From: Lachnospiraceae bacterium
Lineage (GTDB): Bacteria; Bacillota; Clostridia; Lachnospirales; Lachnospiraceae
Assembly (NCBI GenBank): GCA_019420465.1
Contig: JAHZHB010000086.1
Location: forward strand, 1,067 to 18,040
Length of the DNA stretch: 16,974 nt
Direction of reading: 5' to 3'
This document shows, piece by piece, positions 1-7,088 of this stretch. The notes beneath the pieces were generated by a model. It ran no database searches. It was not told the DNA's origin and saw only the letters and a list, made by a program, of their open reading frames with translations. The position numbers and the translations under genes were made by a program. Numbering within the stretch: the first letter of the stretch is position 1; each line of letters begins with the position of its first letter.

Positions 1-253
1 GCTTGGCATAATGGAACCAGCTGTTCATATGTACATATGTATCGTTGTTCAGCGCCCAGTCAGCGCCCATGGCTGCACCAACGTAGATTGCGATAAAATA
101 TACGCTGAGTACGGCCGGCAGGATCAGAAAGCAGGCAATACCACCCGCTTTGGAACGGCGTGCAATCTCATTCATCACAACCAGTCCTGCAAATACCAGC
201 AGCCATCCTAACAGCTGCCATCCTGCTGTTTCTCCATAGATCTGAAAAAACAT
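1..253 (-). CDS. Hypothetical multi-pass membrane protein (DUF5692-like), 3' end cut by window edge
   Basis: Only the first 84 residues are in the window; the gene runs off the left edge. The start ATG at 253 is preceded by a good ribosome binding site (AAAGGAG about 10 bases upstream). The fragment has a hydrophobic stretch at about residues 12-27, a short basic turn (ARRSKAGG), a second hydrophobic stretch at about residues 38-62, and then an Asn/Tyr/Trp-rich segment ending HMNSWFHYAK. This fits an integral membrane protein of the small family I associate with DUF5692 in Lachnospiraceae. That family call is from memory of its look and is not certain. It starts 14 bp after the HypA-like gene stops and is probably the last gene seen of the tetR-led operon. 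Function is unknown. Confidence 0.6.
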   Translation of the reverse strand, partial: MFFQIYGETAGWQLLGWLLVFAGLVVMNEIARRSKAGGIACFLILPAVLSVYFIAIYVGAAMGADWALNNDTYVHMNSWFHYAK

Positions 254-267
254 ACTCTCACTCTCCT

Positions 268-612
268 TTATTCTACTTCTATTTCCTTAATGTTGAACTC
301 GCTGCCCTGCAACAGATACGTGTGTTCACTTCCGCAACGCGGACAGATCTTGCCGTACTGCACGGTAGGATACGTCTCTTCGCAGTCCTCACAGTAGGTG
401 ATCGCAGGCAGTGTTTCCACAATAAGCTCTGCTTCGGCAAACAAAGGTCTTTTCTTTGCCGCCCATTTCCAGCAGTTCTGCAGGTAGGACTCGATCACTG
501 TCGAGACCTCCCCCAGCTCCAGAGTGACTTTGGAAATCTTTGTCACTTCATTTTCTGCTGCCACTTTTTCCAGGTGATCCATAATATGGAACGTTACACC
601 AAGCTCATGCAT
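268..612 (-). CDS. hypA: HypA/HybF-like hydrogenase nickel-incorporation protein
   Basis: At 114 residues this matches the usual HypA length. It begins Met-His-Glu; His2 is the known nickel ligand of HypA and Glu3 is also conserved. The zinc site is complete: Cys74-x2-Cys77 and Cys90-x2-Cys93 in the C-terminal half. HypA delivers nickel, with HypB, to NiFe hydrogenase precursors (also to urease in some bacteria) in the cytoplasm. The start at 612 has AGGAG 7 bases upstream. It lies 39 bp after the iron-sulfur flavoprotein and 14 bp before a membrane protein gene, all on the same strand. No hypB, hypC-F or hydrogenase gene is visible, so its client is unclear and it may serve the neighbouring flavoprotein. 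The family call is firm; the role here is inferred. Confidence 0.9.
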   Translation of the reverse strand: MHELGVTFHIMDHLEKVAAENEVTKISKVTLELGEVSTVIESYLQNCWKWAAKKRPLFAEAELIVETLPAITYCEDCEETYPTVQYGKICPRCGSEHTYLLQGSEFNIKEIEVE

Positions 613-629
613 CGTTTACTCCTTCTGAC

Positions 630-648
630 AGAGCCTGTGCCTGGCTCT
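630..648 (-). promoter_or_regulatory. Short intergenic hairpin between flavoprotein gene and hypA
   Basis: AGAGCC and GGCTCT form a 6-bp stem around a 7-base loop in the 39-bp gap between the flavoprotein stop and the hypA start. On the transcribed strand it is not followed by a T-run, so it is not a standard terminator. It could be an mRNA stability or processing element. It sits just upstream of the hypA ribosome binding site. Confidence 0.3.
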
Positions 649-651
649 TTC

Positions 652-3438
652 TTATTTTTTCTTTTTGAATTTAACCTTAATGGACTGTTTTACCATATTC
701 GGCAGAATATATTTCAGTTTTTCCTCGGATGCACGCATCACAGAAGCGCCCGGAAGCTCTCTGTGCAAATGGATCGCATCAAACATACACTTCGTCGTGC
801 AGACACCACAGCCGATACACTTGTTCGGATCGACCACAGAGGCACCACAGGACAGACAACGGGACGTTTCTGCTTTGACCTGTTCCTCTGTCAGGCTGTG
901 GGAAAGATCACGGAAGGTCTCTGCCTGTGCTTTTGCATCTGCGTTCTGTGGAATCTGGCGTTTGGAAGTATCGTAGGTATCTACTTTGATATTGTCCTTA
1001 TCCAGTTCAATAAAATCACGACGGTTACGTCCGATCGTCAGTGTACAGTGCTCATGCACATACCGGTGCAGAGAGATCGCACCCTCACGTCCGGCAGCGA
1101 TCGCATCGATCGCAAATTTCGGTCCGGTATAGACATCGCCACCGACAAAGATATCCGGTTCTGCGGTCTGATACGTCAGTTTGTTTGCCATGGCACCGCC
1201 GTTCGGACGAAGCTGTACATGCTGGCCATCCAGCATATGACCCCATTCGATCGCCTGGCCTACGGAAAAGATTACATGGCGGCACGGTATGGTTACCGTA
1301 TCGTTTTCATCGTATTCCGGTGAGAAACGTCCCTTGGCATCCAGTACACGTGTGCAGCGTTTGAAGACAACGCCTGCGACATGGCCGTTTTCTTCCAGCA
1401 CTTCCTTCGGACCCCAGCCACAATGTAAATCAATACCTTCTGCCAGTGCCTCTTCGATCTCTTCCTCACTTGCCGGCATGTTCTCTCTGGCTTCCAGACA
1501 GTACATGGAGATTTTTGCCTCTGTGCAGCGTCCGGAGATTCTGGCAGCATCGATGGCTACATTACCGCCGCCGACAACAACGACATCTCCTTTAAGCGGA
1601 AAGCTTTCCTTTGCTCCTGCTTCACGGAGGAAATCGACAGCAGTATAGGCTCCTTCGGCATTTTCGCCGCTGATGCCCGGTTTTCTGCCTCTCTGGCAGC
1701 CGATAGCGGCATAAAAGCCCTTATAGCCCTGCTCACGCAGCTCTTCGATCGTGATATCTTTTCCGACTTCCACGCCACAGCGGATCTCCACACCCAGTGC
1801 ACGGATCACATCGATCTCTGCTGCCAGAAGGTTCTTTTCCAGCTTGTAGGACGGAATACCGTAGCGGAGCATACCACCAGGCTCCTCATTTTTCTCAAAG
1901 ATCGTCGGTTTGTATCCTGTCAGGGCCAGATAGTACGCACAGGAAAGTCCGGCCGGACCGGCACCGATGATCGCAATCTTTTCATCAAATCCACCCTTTA
2001 AGGACGGTACAGTCTTCTCCGGAATATAGCGTGTCTTGGCATTCAGATCACGCTCCGCGATAAAGCGTTTTACCTCATCGATCGCTACAGCTTCATCGAT
2101 CGCACCACGTGTACAGGCATCCTCACAGCGACGGTTGCAGACATGGCCGCAGACTGCCGGCAGCGGATTGTCCTTTTTGATCAGGGCAAGCGCATCTTCA
2201 TAGCGGCCGTCCTTTGCCAGCTTCAGATAACCCTGTACGGCGATATGTGCCGGACAGGCGGTCTTACACGGTGCTGTACCGGTATCGTAGCAGTTGATCC
2301 GGTTCGTATCACGGTAATTGTGAGACCACATATGCTCACCCCACGGCTGCTCTGTGGGGAGCGGCATACGCGGATATTCGATCTCGCAGCCTTTTTTGTC
2401 ACAGAGCTTCTGGCCAAGCTTTACAGCACCGGCCGGACAGCTCTCGACACATTTACCACAGGCCACACAGCTTGCCTTGTCCACCTTTGCGATATAGGCA
2501 GAACGGGACATATTCGGTGTATTGAACAGCTGTGAGGTACGCAGCGCATAACAGACATTGACGTTACAGTTACAGATCGCAAAGATCTTGTTGGCACCGT
2601 CGATATTGGTGATCTGGTGTACAAAGCCATTTTCTTCGGCTTTTTTGAAAATCTCAAGTGCTTCTTCTCTGGAAATGTAACGGCCGTCCTTCTGTGTCTC
2701 CACAACATAATCCGCCATATCTCCCACAGCGATGCACCAGCCTTCCGGATCATCAGCACAGCCTTCATCGTGTGTCAGACGGGAACGGCGGCAGGAACAC
2801 GGGCTTGCCGCATATTTTCCGTCGTATTTTTTCAGCCAGTAGGAAATATGCTCCAGATCGACCGACTCATTTTCCATTTCGATCGCTTTTTCTACCGGGA
2901 TAACATGCATACCGATACCGGCACCACCTTCCGGTACGAACGGTGTGATCTTTTCCAGCGGAAGTCTGGACATATGTTCAAAGAACGTACCCATCTCCGG
3001 GTTACTCTCAAGAATGCTGGCATTCATATTGAAGAACTCTGCACAGCCCGGTACGTACATCGGCAGCACATACTGTTTGACATGCGCTTCGTTTTCCCAG
3101 TTGTACTCGACCAGACCTTTGCGGGACATCTCCTCCAGCAGTGCTTCACATTTGTCTTTGGCAAGGCCGGAAAGTTTTACCATCTCATCCAACGTTTTCG
3201 GCTTTCTGACACCCATCTTCAAGGCCAGTTCGGCTTCTTCGTCCGTCAGCACACCTGCCAGTCCCCAGTATTCCGGATCATTTCTGGTGATCTTTTTTAA
3301 TCCCAGCTTCTGTGGAATACGGTCAGTGATCTTTTTGCCAAGCTTCGCGATCGGCTCACGAAACGGTTCATTCGGATCCGGTGTAAATTCCGGATAGACG
3401 TACTCCGGATACAGCTCTTTGTCCAGCTCATTTTTCAT
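652..3438 (-). CDS. FAD/NAD(P)-dependent iron-sulfur oxidoreductase, glutamate-synthase small-subunit-like (GltD-like) with ferredoxin domains
   Basis: This is a 928-residue cytoplasmic redox protein. In order it shows: a winged-helix-like stretch (about 62-115); a Cys-rich region (PCSCRRSR near 213, further Cys at 227 and 235, ICNCNVNVC near 288-296); a 4Fe-4S ferredoxin motif CxxCxxCxxxC starting at Cys324; a GltD-type N-terminal cluster region (Cys391, 395, 430, 434, 438, 442); an FAD-binding GAGPAG at 492-497; an NAD(P)-binding GGGNVAIDAAR near 623; and a C-terminal ferredoxin region (Cys861/864, then CIGCGVCTTKC at 874-884). The GltD-like core passes electrons between NAD(P)H, FAD and Fe-S clusters. 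No GltB-type glutamate synthase large subunit is near, so glutamate synthesis is not implied. AAAGGAG lies 10 bases before the ATG. The gene follows tetR by 39 bp and precedes hypA. The substrate is unknown; the N-terminal part is the least familiar. Confidence 0.88.
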   Translation of the reverse strand: MKNELDKELYPEYVYPEFTPDPNEPFREPIAKLGKKITDRIPQKLGLKKITRNDPEYWGLAGVLTDEEAELALKMGVRKPKTLDEMVKLSGLAKDKCEALLEEMSRKGLVEYNWENEAHVKQYVLPMYVPGCAEFFNMNASILESNPEMGTFFEHMSRLPLEKITPFVPEGGAGIGMHVIPVEKAIEMENESVDLEHISYWLKKYDGKYAASPCSCRRSRLTHDEGCADDPEGWCIAVGDMADYVVETQKDGRYISREEALEIFKKAEENGFVHQITNIDGANKIFAICNCNVNVCYALRTSQLFNTPNMSRSAYIAKVDKASCVACGKCVESCPAGAVKLGQKLCDKKGCEIEYPRMPLPTEQPWGEHMWSHNYRDTNRINCYDTGTAPCKTACPAHIAVQGYLKLAKDGRYEDALALIKKDNPLPAVCGHVCNRRCEDACTRGAIDEAVAIDEVKRFIAERDLNAKTRYIPEKTVPSLKGGFDEKIAIIGAGPAGLSCAYYLALTGYKPTIFEKNEEPGGMLRYGIPSYKLEKNLLAAEIDVIRALGVEIRCGVEVGKDITIEELREQGYKGFYAAIGCQRGRKPGISGENAEGAYTAVDFLREAGAKESFPLKGDVVVVGGGNVAIDAARISGRCTEAKISMYCLEARENMPASEEEIEEALAEGIDLHCGWGPKEVLEENGHVAGVVFKRCTRVLDAKGRFSPEYDENDTVTIPCRHVIFSVGQAIEWGHMLDGQHVQLRPNGGAMANKLTYQTAEPDIFVGGDVYTGPKFAIDAIAAGREGAISLHRYVHEHCTLTIGRNRRDFIELDKDNIKVDTYDTSKRQIPQNADAKAQAETFRDLSHSLTEEQVKAETSRCLSCGASVVDPNKCIGCGVCTTKCMFDAIHLHRELPGASVMRASEEKLKYILPNMVKQSIKVKFKKKK

Positions 3439-3477
3439 TTGCTTTTCTCTCCTTTATGTTTCTTTCCCTCTACTCTT

Positions 3478-4032
3478 CTACTTGTTTTGTATGCCTTTCA
3501 TTAAAATCTGTACCATTTCCTCTTTTGCCTGTTCATAGGTCAGATGATTCTGGTACAGCACATCGCTTTCAAGGAAACGGTTTACGGTTCCCTCCACCAT
3601 GGCCATAACGACCGGAAGGGAGATCTGACGTATACTGCCTTCTTCCATGCCTTTTTTCAGATATGTCTCAGCCAGTGTCCATCCCTGGTTCACCACGGCA
3701 ATCAGCCGGCGGTACGGTCTGGGATATTTGGCCGATACCTCATACAGACGGTTCAGACCGATACCATAATATCTGTCCGGCAGTGCACACAGAAGCTTTT
3801 CCAGCTTTTGATCTGTTGACAGGCTTTCGTCTGCCTCGAGCTCCTTTTGCATGCTGATAAAATCAGCTGCATAGCGGTCGGCAATGCCAAGCAGCACATC
3901 CTGCTTGCTTTCAAAGACGGTGTAAATCGTCTTTTTACTGATGCCCAGCTTTTTTGCCAGATCATTCATGGTAAATTTCAGTCCGTTTTCTGTGAAGGCT
4001 TCAATAGCAGCATCGATAATCTTTTCTTTCAC
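3478..4032 (-). CDS. TetR/AcrR-family transcriptional regulator
   Basis: At 184 residues this is a normal TetR length. The N-terminal helix-turn-helix is clear (about residues 5-48: AAIEAFTENG, then TMNDLAKKLGISKKTIYTVFESK). The rest is the variable helical ligand-binding and dimer domain (about 60-184). TetR proteins usually repress their own and adjacent operons until a small ligand binds. The gene is first of a same-strand cluster (flavoprotein 39 bp downstream, then hypA and a membrane protein). It is preceded by a strong promoter overlapped by a palindrome, so autoregulation of the whole cluster is the simplest reading. The inducing ligand cannot be told from sequence. Confidence 0.9.
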   Translation of the reverse strand: MKEKIIDAAIEAFTENGLKFTMNDLAKKLGISKKTIYTVFESKQDVLLGIADRYAADFISMQKELEADESLSTDQKLEKLLCALPDRYYGIGLNRLYEVSAKYPRPYRRLIAVVNQGWTLAETYLKKGMEEGSIRQISLPVVMAMVEGTVNRFLESDVLYQNHLTYEQAKEEMVQILMKGIQNK

Positions 4033-4097
4033 AGTTCTCTCCTTCTTGCTGCAGTCTCATGTCTCTTTATTTATTATGCAGAAATACTTACCTGTAG

Positions 4098-4137
4098 CAG
4101 GAAACCAGGAAACCAAAAAAAGTTTCCCGGTTTCCTG
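4098..4137. promoter_or_regulatory. Nested palindromic operator, probable TetR binding site
   Basis: Two 17-base arms (4098-4114 and 4121-4137) pair at 15 of 17 positions around six A's. Each arm is itself a direct repeat of GGAAACC (or a close variant) with an 8-base period, so four half-sites are present. The site begins 1 bp downstream of the -10 box of the tetR promoter and covers the expected transcription start, which suits repression by the adjacent TetR protein. An RNA hairpin role is possible but less likely, as the T-rich part is in the loop. Confidence 0.7.
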
Positions 4138-4138
4138 A

Positions 4139-4168
4139 ATTGTATCATATTTGTTAAACATATGTCAA
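4139..4168 (-). promoter_or_regulatory. Sigma-A-type promoter of the tetR operon
   Basis: On the minus strand, TTGACA (4163-4168) and TACAAT (4139-4144) are separated by 18 bp. The -35 box is a perfect match and the -10 box differs from consensus at one base. It lies about 105 bp upstream of the tetR start and abuts the palindromic operator. Confidence 0.75.
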
Positions 4169-4184
4169 TGTAAACCAACAAAAA

Positions 4185-4241
4185 GACAGACCATGGTTTT
4201 GAAAAAAACGCTGTTTTCTCCACACGTTACTACAGTCTGTC
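4185..4241 (-). terminator. Weak candidate terminator downstream of the EamA transporter gene
   Basis: GACAGAC (4185-4191) and GTCTGTC (4235-4241) could form a 7-bp stem, followed on the minus strand by TTTTT. The loop is long (43 bases), so this is only a weak candidate. Another hairpin, GTCCGG/CCGGAC at 4266-4294, overlaps the stop codon but is followed by A's on that strand. Confidence 0.25.
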
Positions 4242-4278
4242 CTTTATTGTTTCTGTCAGATTTTTGTCCGGACTGCAC

Positions 4279-5196
4279 TCAGCTTTGCCCGGACGATTTA
4301 CGGGATGGCAACGCCAGAATAATGATCGTTGCGATGATGCATACCGTTCCTGCTATATCAAAAGCTGTAAATTTCACTTTCATCCAGACAGCGGTAAGCA
4401 CCATAGAAGCCACCGGCTCTATACAGGCATACAGACTGGCTTTGACGGAGCCGATCAGTTTGACACCTGTCATATATAAAGAAAAGCTCAGCATTGTTCC
4501 CAGAAAAATCACGACCAGAAGCGTCAGAAGCATCGCACTGTCCACGATCACCGTATGCTGCCACGGTCTGAAAACAGCCGTCAAAACAACACCTCCGATC
4601 AGCATACCCCAGGCAAGTACCAGCGGTGTATCAAACTGCTTTTGCAGTTTTTCCGGCTGCACCGTATAAATGACAACAGAAACAGCCGAAGTAAGTCCCA
4701 TCAGCAATGCCCTTTCCGATAAGGCAAGAGACGTCGGATTTCCATGGGTAGCGATCAGAAAGATCCCGGCAAGTGCCAGAAACACACCGATCACTTCCTT
4801 TTTTTCAGGCAGTCTTCTGGTTCGAAAGCAGACCCAGACCACGATCAGTGCCGGTCCCAGATACTGAATAACCGTCGCTGTTCCGGCATTTGACCATTCG
4901 ATCGTCTGAAAATAGCTGTACTGACAAAGCATCATACCGGCCAGACCATAGATCAGGATATCTCTTCGGTTCTCCTTTTTTCTCCAGATAGCAAAAGCCT
5001 CCTTTTTGTCCCTGCATATATAAAAACATAACAGCAGAAAGCCGGCACAGACAAGGCGCACCGGCACCAGCCAGGCTGCCGTTACCTCTTTATTCTGAAA
5101 CAGAAACTGTCCACACACGCCGGAAACACCCCAGAGCATGCCCCCGATCAGCGTCATAGCAGTTCCTGCGATCACCTGTTTTTTTGTATTCTTCAT
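4279..5196 (-). CDS. EamA/DMT-family (RhaT-like) transporter
   Basis: This is a 305-residue inner-membrane protein of about ten hydrophobic segments in two homologous halves, the normal DMT/EamA plan. The first half begins with GGMLWGVSGVCGQF near residue 18 and contains WSNAGTATVIQYLGPALIVV near 101-120. The second half starts near residue 160 and contains SFSLYMTGVKLIGSVKASLYACIEPV near 240-265, the conserved late EamA region. Members export amino acids, nucleosides or other metabolites; the substrate is not predictable. The ATG at 5196 follows CAGGAAAG. The gene starts 20 bp after the GNAT acetyltransferase gene stops, so the two are probably co-transcribed, perhaps as a modify-and-export pair. 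Confidence 0.87.
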   Translation of the reverse strand: MKNTKKQVIAGTAMTLIGGMLWGVSGVCGQFLFQNKEVTAAWLVPVRLVCAGFLLLCFYICRDKKEAFAIWRKKENRRDILIYGLAGMMLCQYSYFQTIEWSNAGTATVIQYLGPALIVVWVCFRTRRLPEKKEVIGVFLALAGIFLIATHGNPTSLALSERALLMGLTSAVSVVIYTVQPEKLQKQFDTPLVLAWGMLIGGVVLTAVFRPWQHTVIVDSAMLLTLLVVIFLGTMLSFSLYMTGVKLIGSVKASLYACIEPVASMVLTAVWMKVKFTAFDIAGTVCIIATIIILALPSRKSSGQS

Positions 5197-5216
5197 CTTT
5201 CTCTTTCCTGTCCTTT

Positions 5217-5822
5217 TTACTTTTCTGCCTGCTCCGAAAGTACAGTGTCCAACATATTCTCTGTATAGTATACCGGATACGGCTGCTGTGCGGTGTGTTC
5301 ACCGATCAGCTTTTCCATCCATACCATATCATACCACCGGTTGAATTTATACCCGCATTTTTTAAAAGTTCCGACCAGACGATACCCCAGATGCCTGTGA
5401 AACTCCATACTGTTATGATCCAGATATGCATCATCCGTTTCCGGCACGCCGATACAGGCTTCCATATTCAGAATCCCCATCTGTTTTAACACTTTCTCAA
5501 GCACAGTATACAGTTGTCCACCGACACCACGGTGACGGACGTTTTTATCCACATAGATCGAGGTTTCCACCGCCCAGTCATAGGCTGCTCTTTCCTTAAA
5601 CGGACTGACATAGGCATAGCCTATGATCTTTCCACCCCTTTCCGCTGCCAGATAGGGATAGCATTCTCTGGTGTTCCGGATACGTTTGCGAAATTCCTCT
5701 AAAGACGGTACCTCGTACTCAAAGGTTATGGCTGTGTGCTCGACATACGGTGCATATATGGATAACAGCTCCCTGGCATCAGCCTCTGTTACTGTACGGA
5801 TGTAAATCTCTTCTGTGCTCAT
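5217..5822 (-). CDS. GNAT-family N-acetyltransferase (phosphinothricin/methionine-sulfone acetyltransferase-like)
   Basis: This is a 201-residue protein starting at MSTEEIYIR (ATG at 5822, with GAGG upstream in a purine-rich leader). The frame stays open well upstream, but that part crosses the promoter region and the opposite-strand lipoprotein gene, so it is not coding. Family marks are IYAPYVEHTAITFEYEVPS near residues 22-40, the acetyl-CoA-binding stretch VRHRGVGGQLY near 98-108, and FHRHLGYRLVGTFKKCGYKFNRWYDMVWME near 143-172, typical of the Pat/MddA branch. These enzymes acetylate the amino group of amino-acid-like toxins. A roughly 30-residue C-terminal tail beyond the usual end is unusual. 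The EamA exporter follows 20 bp downstream. Confidence 0.87.
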   Translation of the reverse strand: MSTEEIYIRTVTEADARELLSIYAPYVEHTAITFEYEVPSLEEFRKRIRNTRECYPYLAAERGGKIIGYAYVSPFKERAAYDWAVETSIYVDKNVRHRGVGGQLYTVLEKVLKQMGILNMEACIGVPETDDAYLDHNSMEFHRHLGYRLVGTFKKCGYKFNRWYDMVWMEKLIGEHTAQQPYPVYYTENMLDTVLSEQAEK

Positions 5823-5856
5823 GTTCCCTGCCTCTTTTTCTTTTCCTGTGGCTCTC

Positions 5857-5885
5857 ACTATACCACAGTTTTTGCCGACTTTCCA
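5857..5885 (-). promoter_or_regulatory. Candidate promoter of the GNAT-EamA pair
   Basis: On the minus strand, TGGAAA (5880-5885) and TATAGT (5857-5862) are 17 bp apart, about 35 bp upstream of the GNAT start. The -10 box is good and the -35 box is partial (4 of 6). Confidence 0.5.
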
Positions 5886-5963
5886 CCAACTCCCGTGCGT
5901 CCTGATTTTTCCCGGTTGTCCCCTGTAACAAATATAAATTTTCTTAAAAAGATATAGGATTTC

Positions 5964-5991
5964 TTGACTTTTTCTTCTTTTGGACGATAAT
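5964..5991 (+). promoter_or_regulatory. Candidate promoter of the lipoprotein gene
   Basis: TTGACT (5964-5969) and GATAAT (5986-5991) are 16 bp apart, within a T-rich stretch about 55 bp upstream of the lipoprotein start. Shifted -10 readings in the same AT-rich patch are possible. Confidence 0.5.
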
Positions 5992-6045
5992 AATGTGCAG
6001 CAAAGCAAAAGCTTCTGCGAATTGATGTTATGAGGAGATGTTATA

Positions 6046-6522
6046 ATGAAAAAGAAAGCACTTTTAGCTTCTATGATGATTATGGCCGCCGTTTCTCTGG
6101 CCGGCTGCAGCGGCAATACCGCCACAAAAGCAGCTGATTCCAGCGTCACAGCAGGCAGTGAAGCCACAGAAAGCTCTGCTACAGACAGTTCTGCAGCCGA
6201 CACGCAAAAGTCTTCTGATACCAAAGAAGAAAAAAAGGATACAAAAAAAGAGGATAAGAACACCTCCGCTGACGAACCTGCCGACCCGGATGTTGATTCT
6301 TCCGCTTCCGATGTCGCAGCCGCCGATGACGACGTAAGCTACGCTGCCGCCTTTATCGGTGTCAGCATGGATGAATTCAAGCAGACCTTCGGACAGCCCA
6401 CCAGCTCCAGTGTCTCCACCAACGATGCCGGCGAAGAGCTCAGAACCTATACCTATGATAAATTCACGGTTACCACACATACAGATTCTGACGGAACTGA
6501 AGTCATTGATGATGTAGAATGA
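6046..6522 (+). CDS. Small secreted lipoprotein with disordered linker and C-terminal BLIP/SmpA-like segment
   Basis: This is a 158-residue protein. The N-terminus is a lipoprotein signal: KKK, a hydrophobic core, then the lipobox LAGC with Cys21 as the lipidated residue. It should be anchored to the outer face of the membrane. Residues about 22-100 are low complexity, rich in Ser, Thr, Ala, Asp and Lys, and likely a flexible spacer through the cell wall. The last 55-60 residues look folded: YAAAFIGVSMDEFKQTFGQP, then a Tyr/Thr beta-rich end with TYTYDKF. The pattern of a helix before FGQP followed by strands recalls SmpA/OmlA or BLIP-like repeats, but I do not assign a family. GAGGAG lies about 10 bases upstream. 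No function is evident. It is alone on its strand between minus-strand genes. Confidence 0.8.
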   Translation: MKKKALLASMMIMAAVSLAGCSGNTATKAADSSVTAGSEATESSATDSSAADTQKSSDTKEEKKDTKKEDKNTSADEPADPDVDSSASDVAAADDDVSYAAAFIGVSMDEFKQTFGQPTSSSVSTNDAGEELRTYTYDKFTVTTHTDSDGTEVIDDVE

Positions 6523-6564
6523 TCCTGCCAAAGCAGGATATGCAAAGCCGGTCTGTCAGACCGG
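6522..6564 (+). repeat. Two tandem stem-loops after the lipoprotein stop codon
   Basis: ATCCTGC/GCAGGAT (6522-6528 and 6533-6539) has a 4-base loop and starts within the stop codon. CCGGTCT/AGACCGG (6548-6554 and 6558-6564) has a 3-base loop. Neither is followed by a T-run. They may protect the 3' end of the mRNA or be decayed terminators upstream of the stronger one at 6581. Confidence 0.55.
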
Positions 6565-6580
6565 ATATTGTCATATAAGG

Positions 6581-6626
6581 AAAAAGGTAAGCGTCTGCTC
6601 TTTTGCAAAGCACGCTTACCTTTTTT
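6581..6626. terminator. Bidirectional intrinsic terminator between the lipoprotein and marR genes
   Basis: GGTAAGCGT (6586-6594) pairs with ACGCTTACC (6612-6620), flanked by AAAAA on the left and TTTTTT on the right. It therefore works as a stem plus T-tract on both strands. It lies between the convergent ends of the lipoprotein (+) and MarR (-) genes. Confidence 0.85.
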
Positions 6627-6668
6627 GTTATGCATATCAATAACTGGTCCGGTGGAGCAATTTTGATT

Positions 6669-7088
6669 CTATATATTCTTCAGATTATCATATACCGTCC
6701 TGAACAGGCGCATAAACATTTCCTGCTCTTCTGGTGATAATCCCGCAAAAGCCTTTTTCTCTATCCCGGCAAAGCTCTGCCGGATCTTTTGTGCCAGTTC
6801 TGCCCCGTAAGGGGTAAGATACACATAATAGGTTCTGCGATTTCCTTCTCTGGTCCGTCTTTCCACCATCTGGTGTTCTTCCATACGATTCAGTATCACG
6901 GTCAGCGAAGCGCCTTTAATATGGCAGGCCTCTGCGATCTGTGTCTGATTACTCCCATCATGTTCTCCCAGATAATCCAGAATCTTCGGCTGTCCCAGCG
7001 TCAGCTCTGTACTTTTCAGTTCCTCCAGAAGTTCTCTCTGCACCATGGCCTGACTGGCCAGCAGATAATAGTGGAAACTATCCTGCAT
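6669..7088 (-). CDS. MarR-family transcriptional regulator
   Basis: This is a 139-residue protein with the MarR winged helix. The DNA-binding part is at about residues 45-75 (NQTQIAEACHIKGASLTVILNRMEE), followed by the wing with the basic RRTREGNRRTYYVYLT at about 77-92. Helices at both ends form the dimer. MarR proteins commonly repress adjacent drug, redox or aromatic-stress genes. The ATG at 7088 has an ideal AAAGGAG site. The start overlaps the end of the eroded membrane gene by 11 bases, and the flavin split-barrel gene lies just upstream, so the three were probably one transcript. Its former target may be the eroded gene; this is inferred. Confidence 0.88.
   Translation of the reverse strand: MQDSFHYYLLASQAMVQRELLEELKSTELTLGQPKILDYLGEHDGSNQTQIAEACHIKGASLTVILNRMEEHQMVERRTREGNRRTYYVYLTPYGAELAQKIRQSFAGIEKKAFAGLSPEEQEMFMRLFRTVYDNLKNI

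Noticed and set aside
160..1323. A 387-codon plus-strand open frame opposite hypA and the flavoprotein gene
   Set aside because: It is antisense to two well-recognised genes, has no recognisable domain and its composition is that of a shadow frame.
2617..3300. A 227-codon plus-strand frame opposite the flavoprotein N-terminal region
   Set aside because: Fully antisense to a gene with clear motifs; no ribosome binding site or domain.
5823..6263. N-terminal extension of the GNAT frame by about 147 codons
   Set aside because: The extension crosses the promoter region and runs antisense through the lipoprotein gene; the GNAT domain begins just after the internal ATG at 5822, which has its own ribosome binding site.
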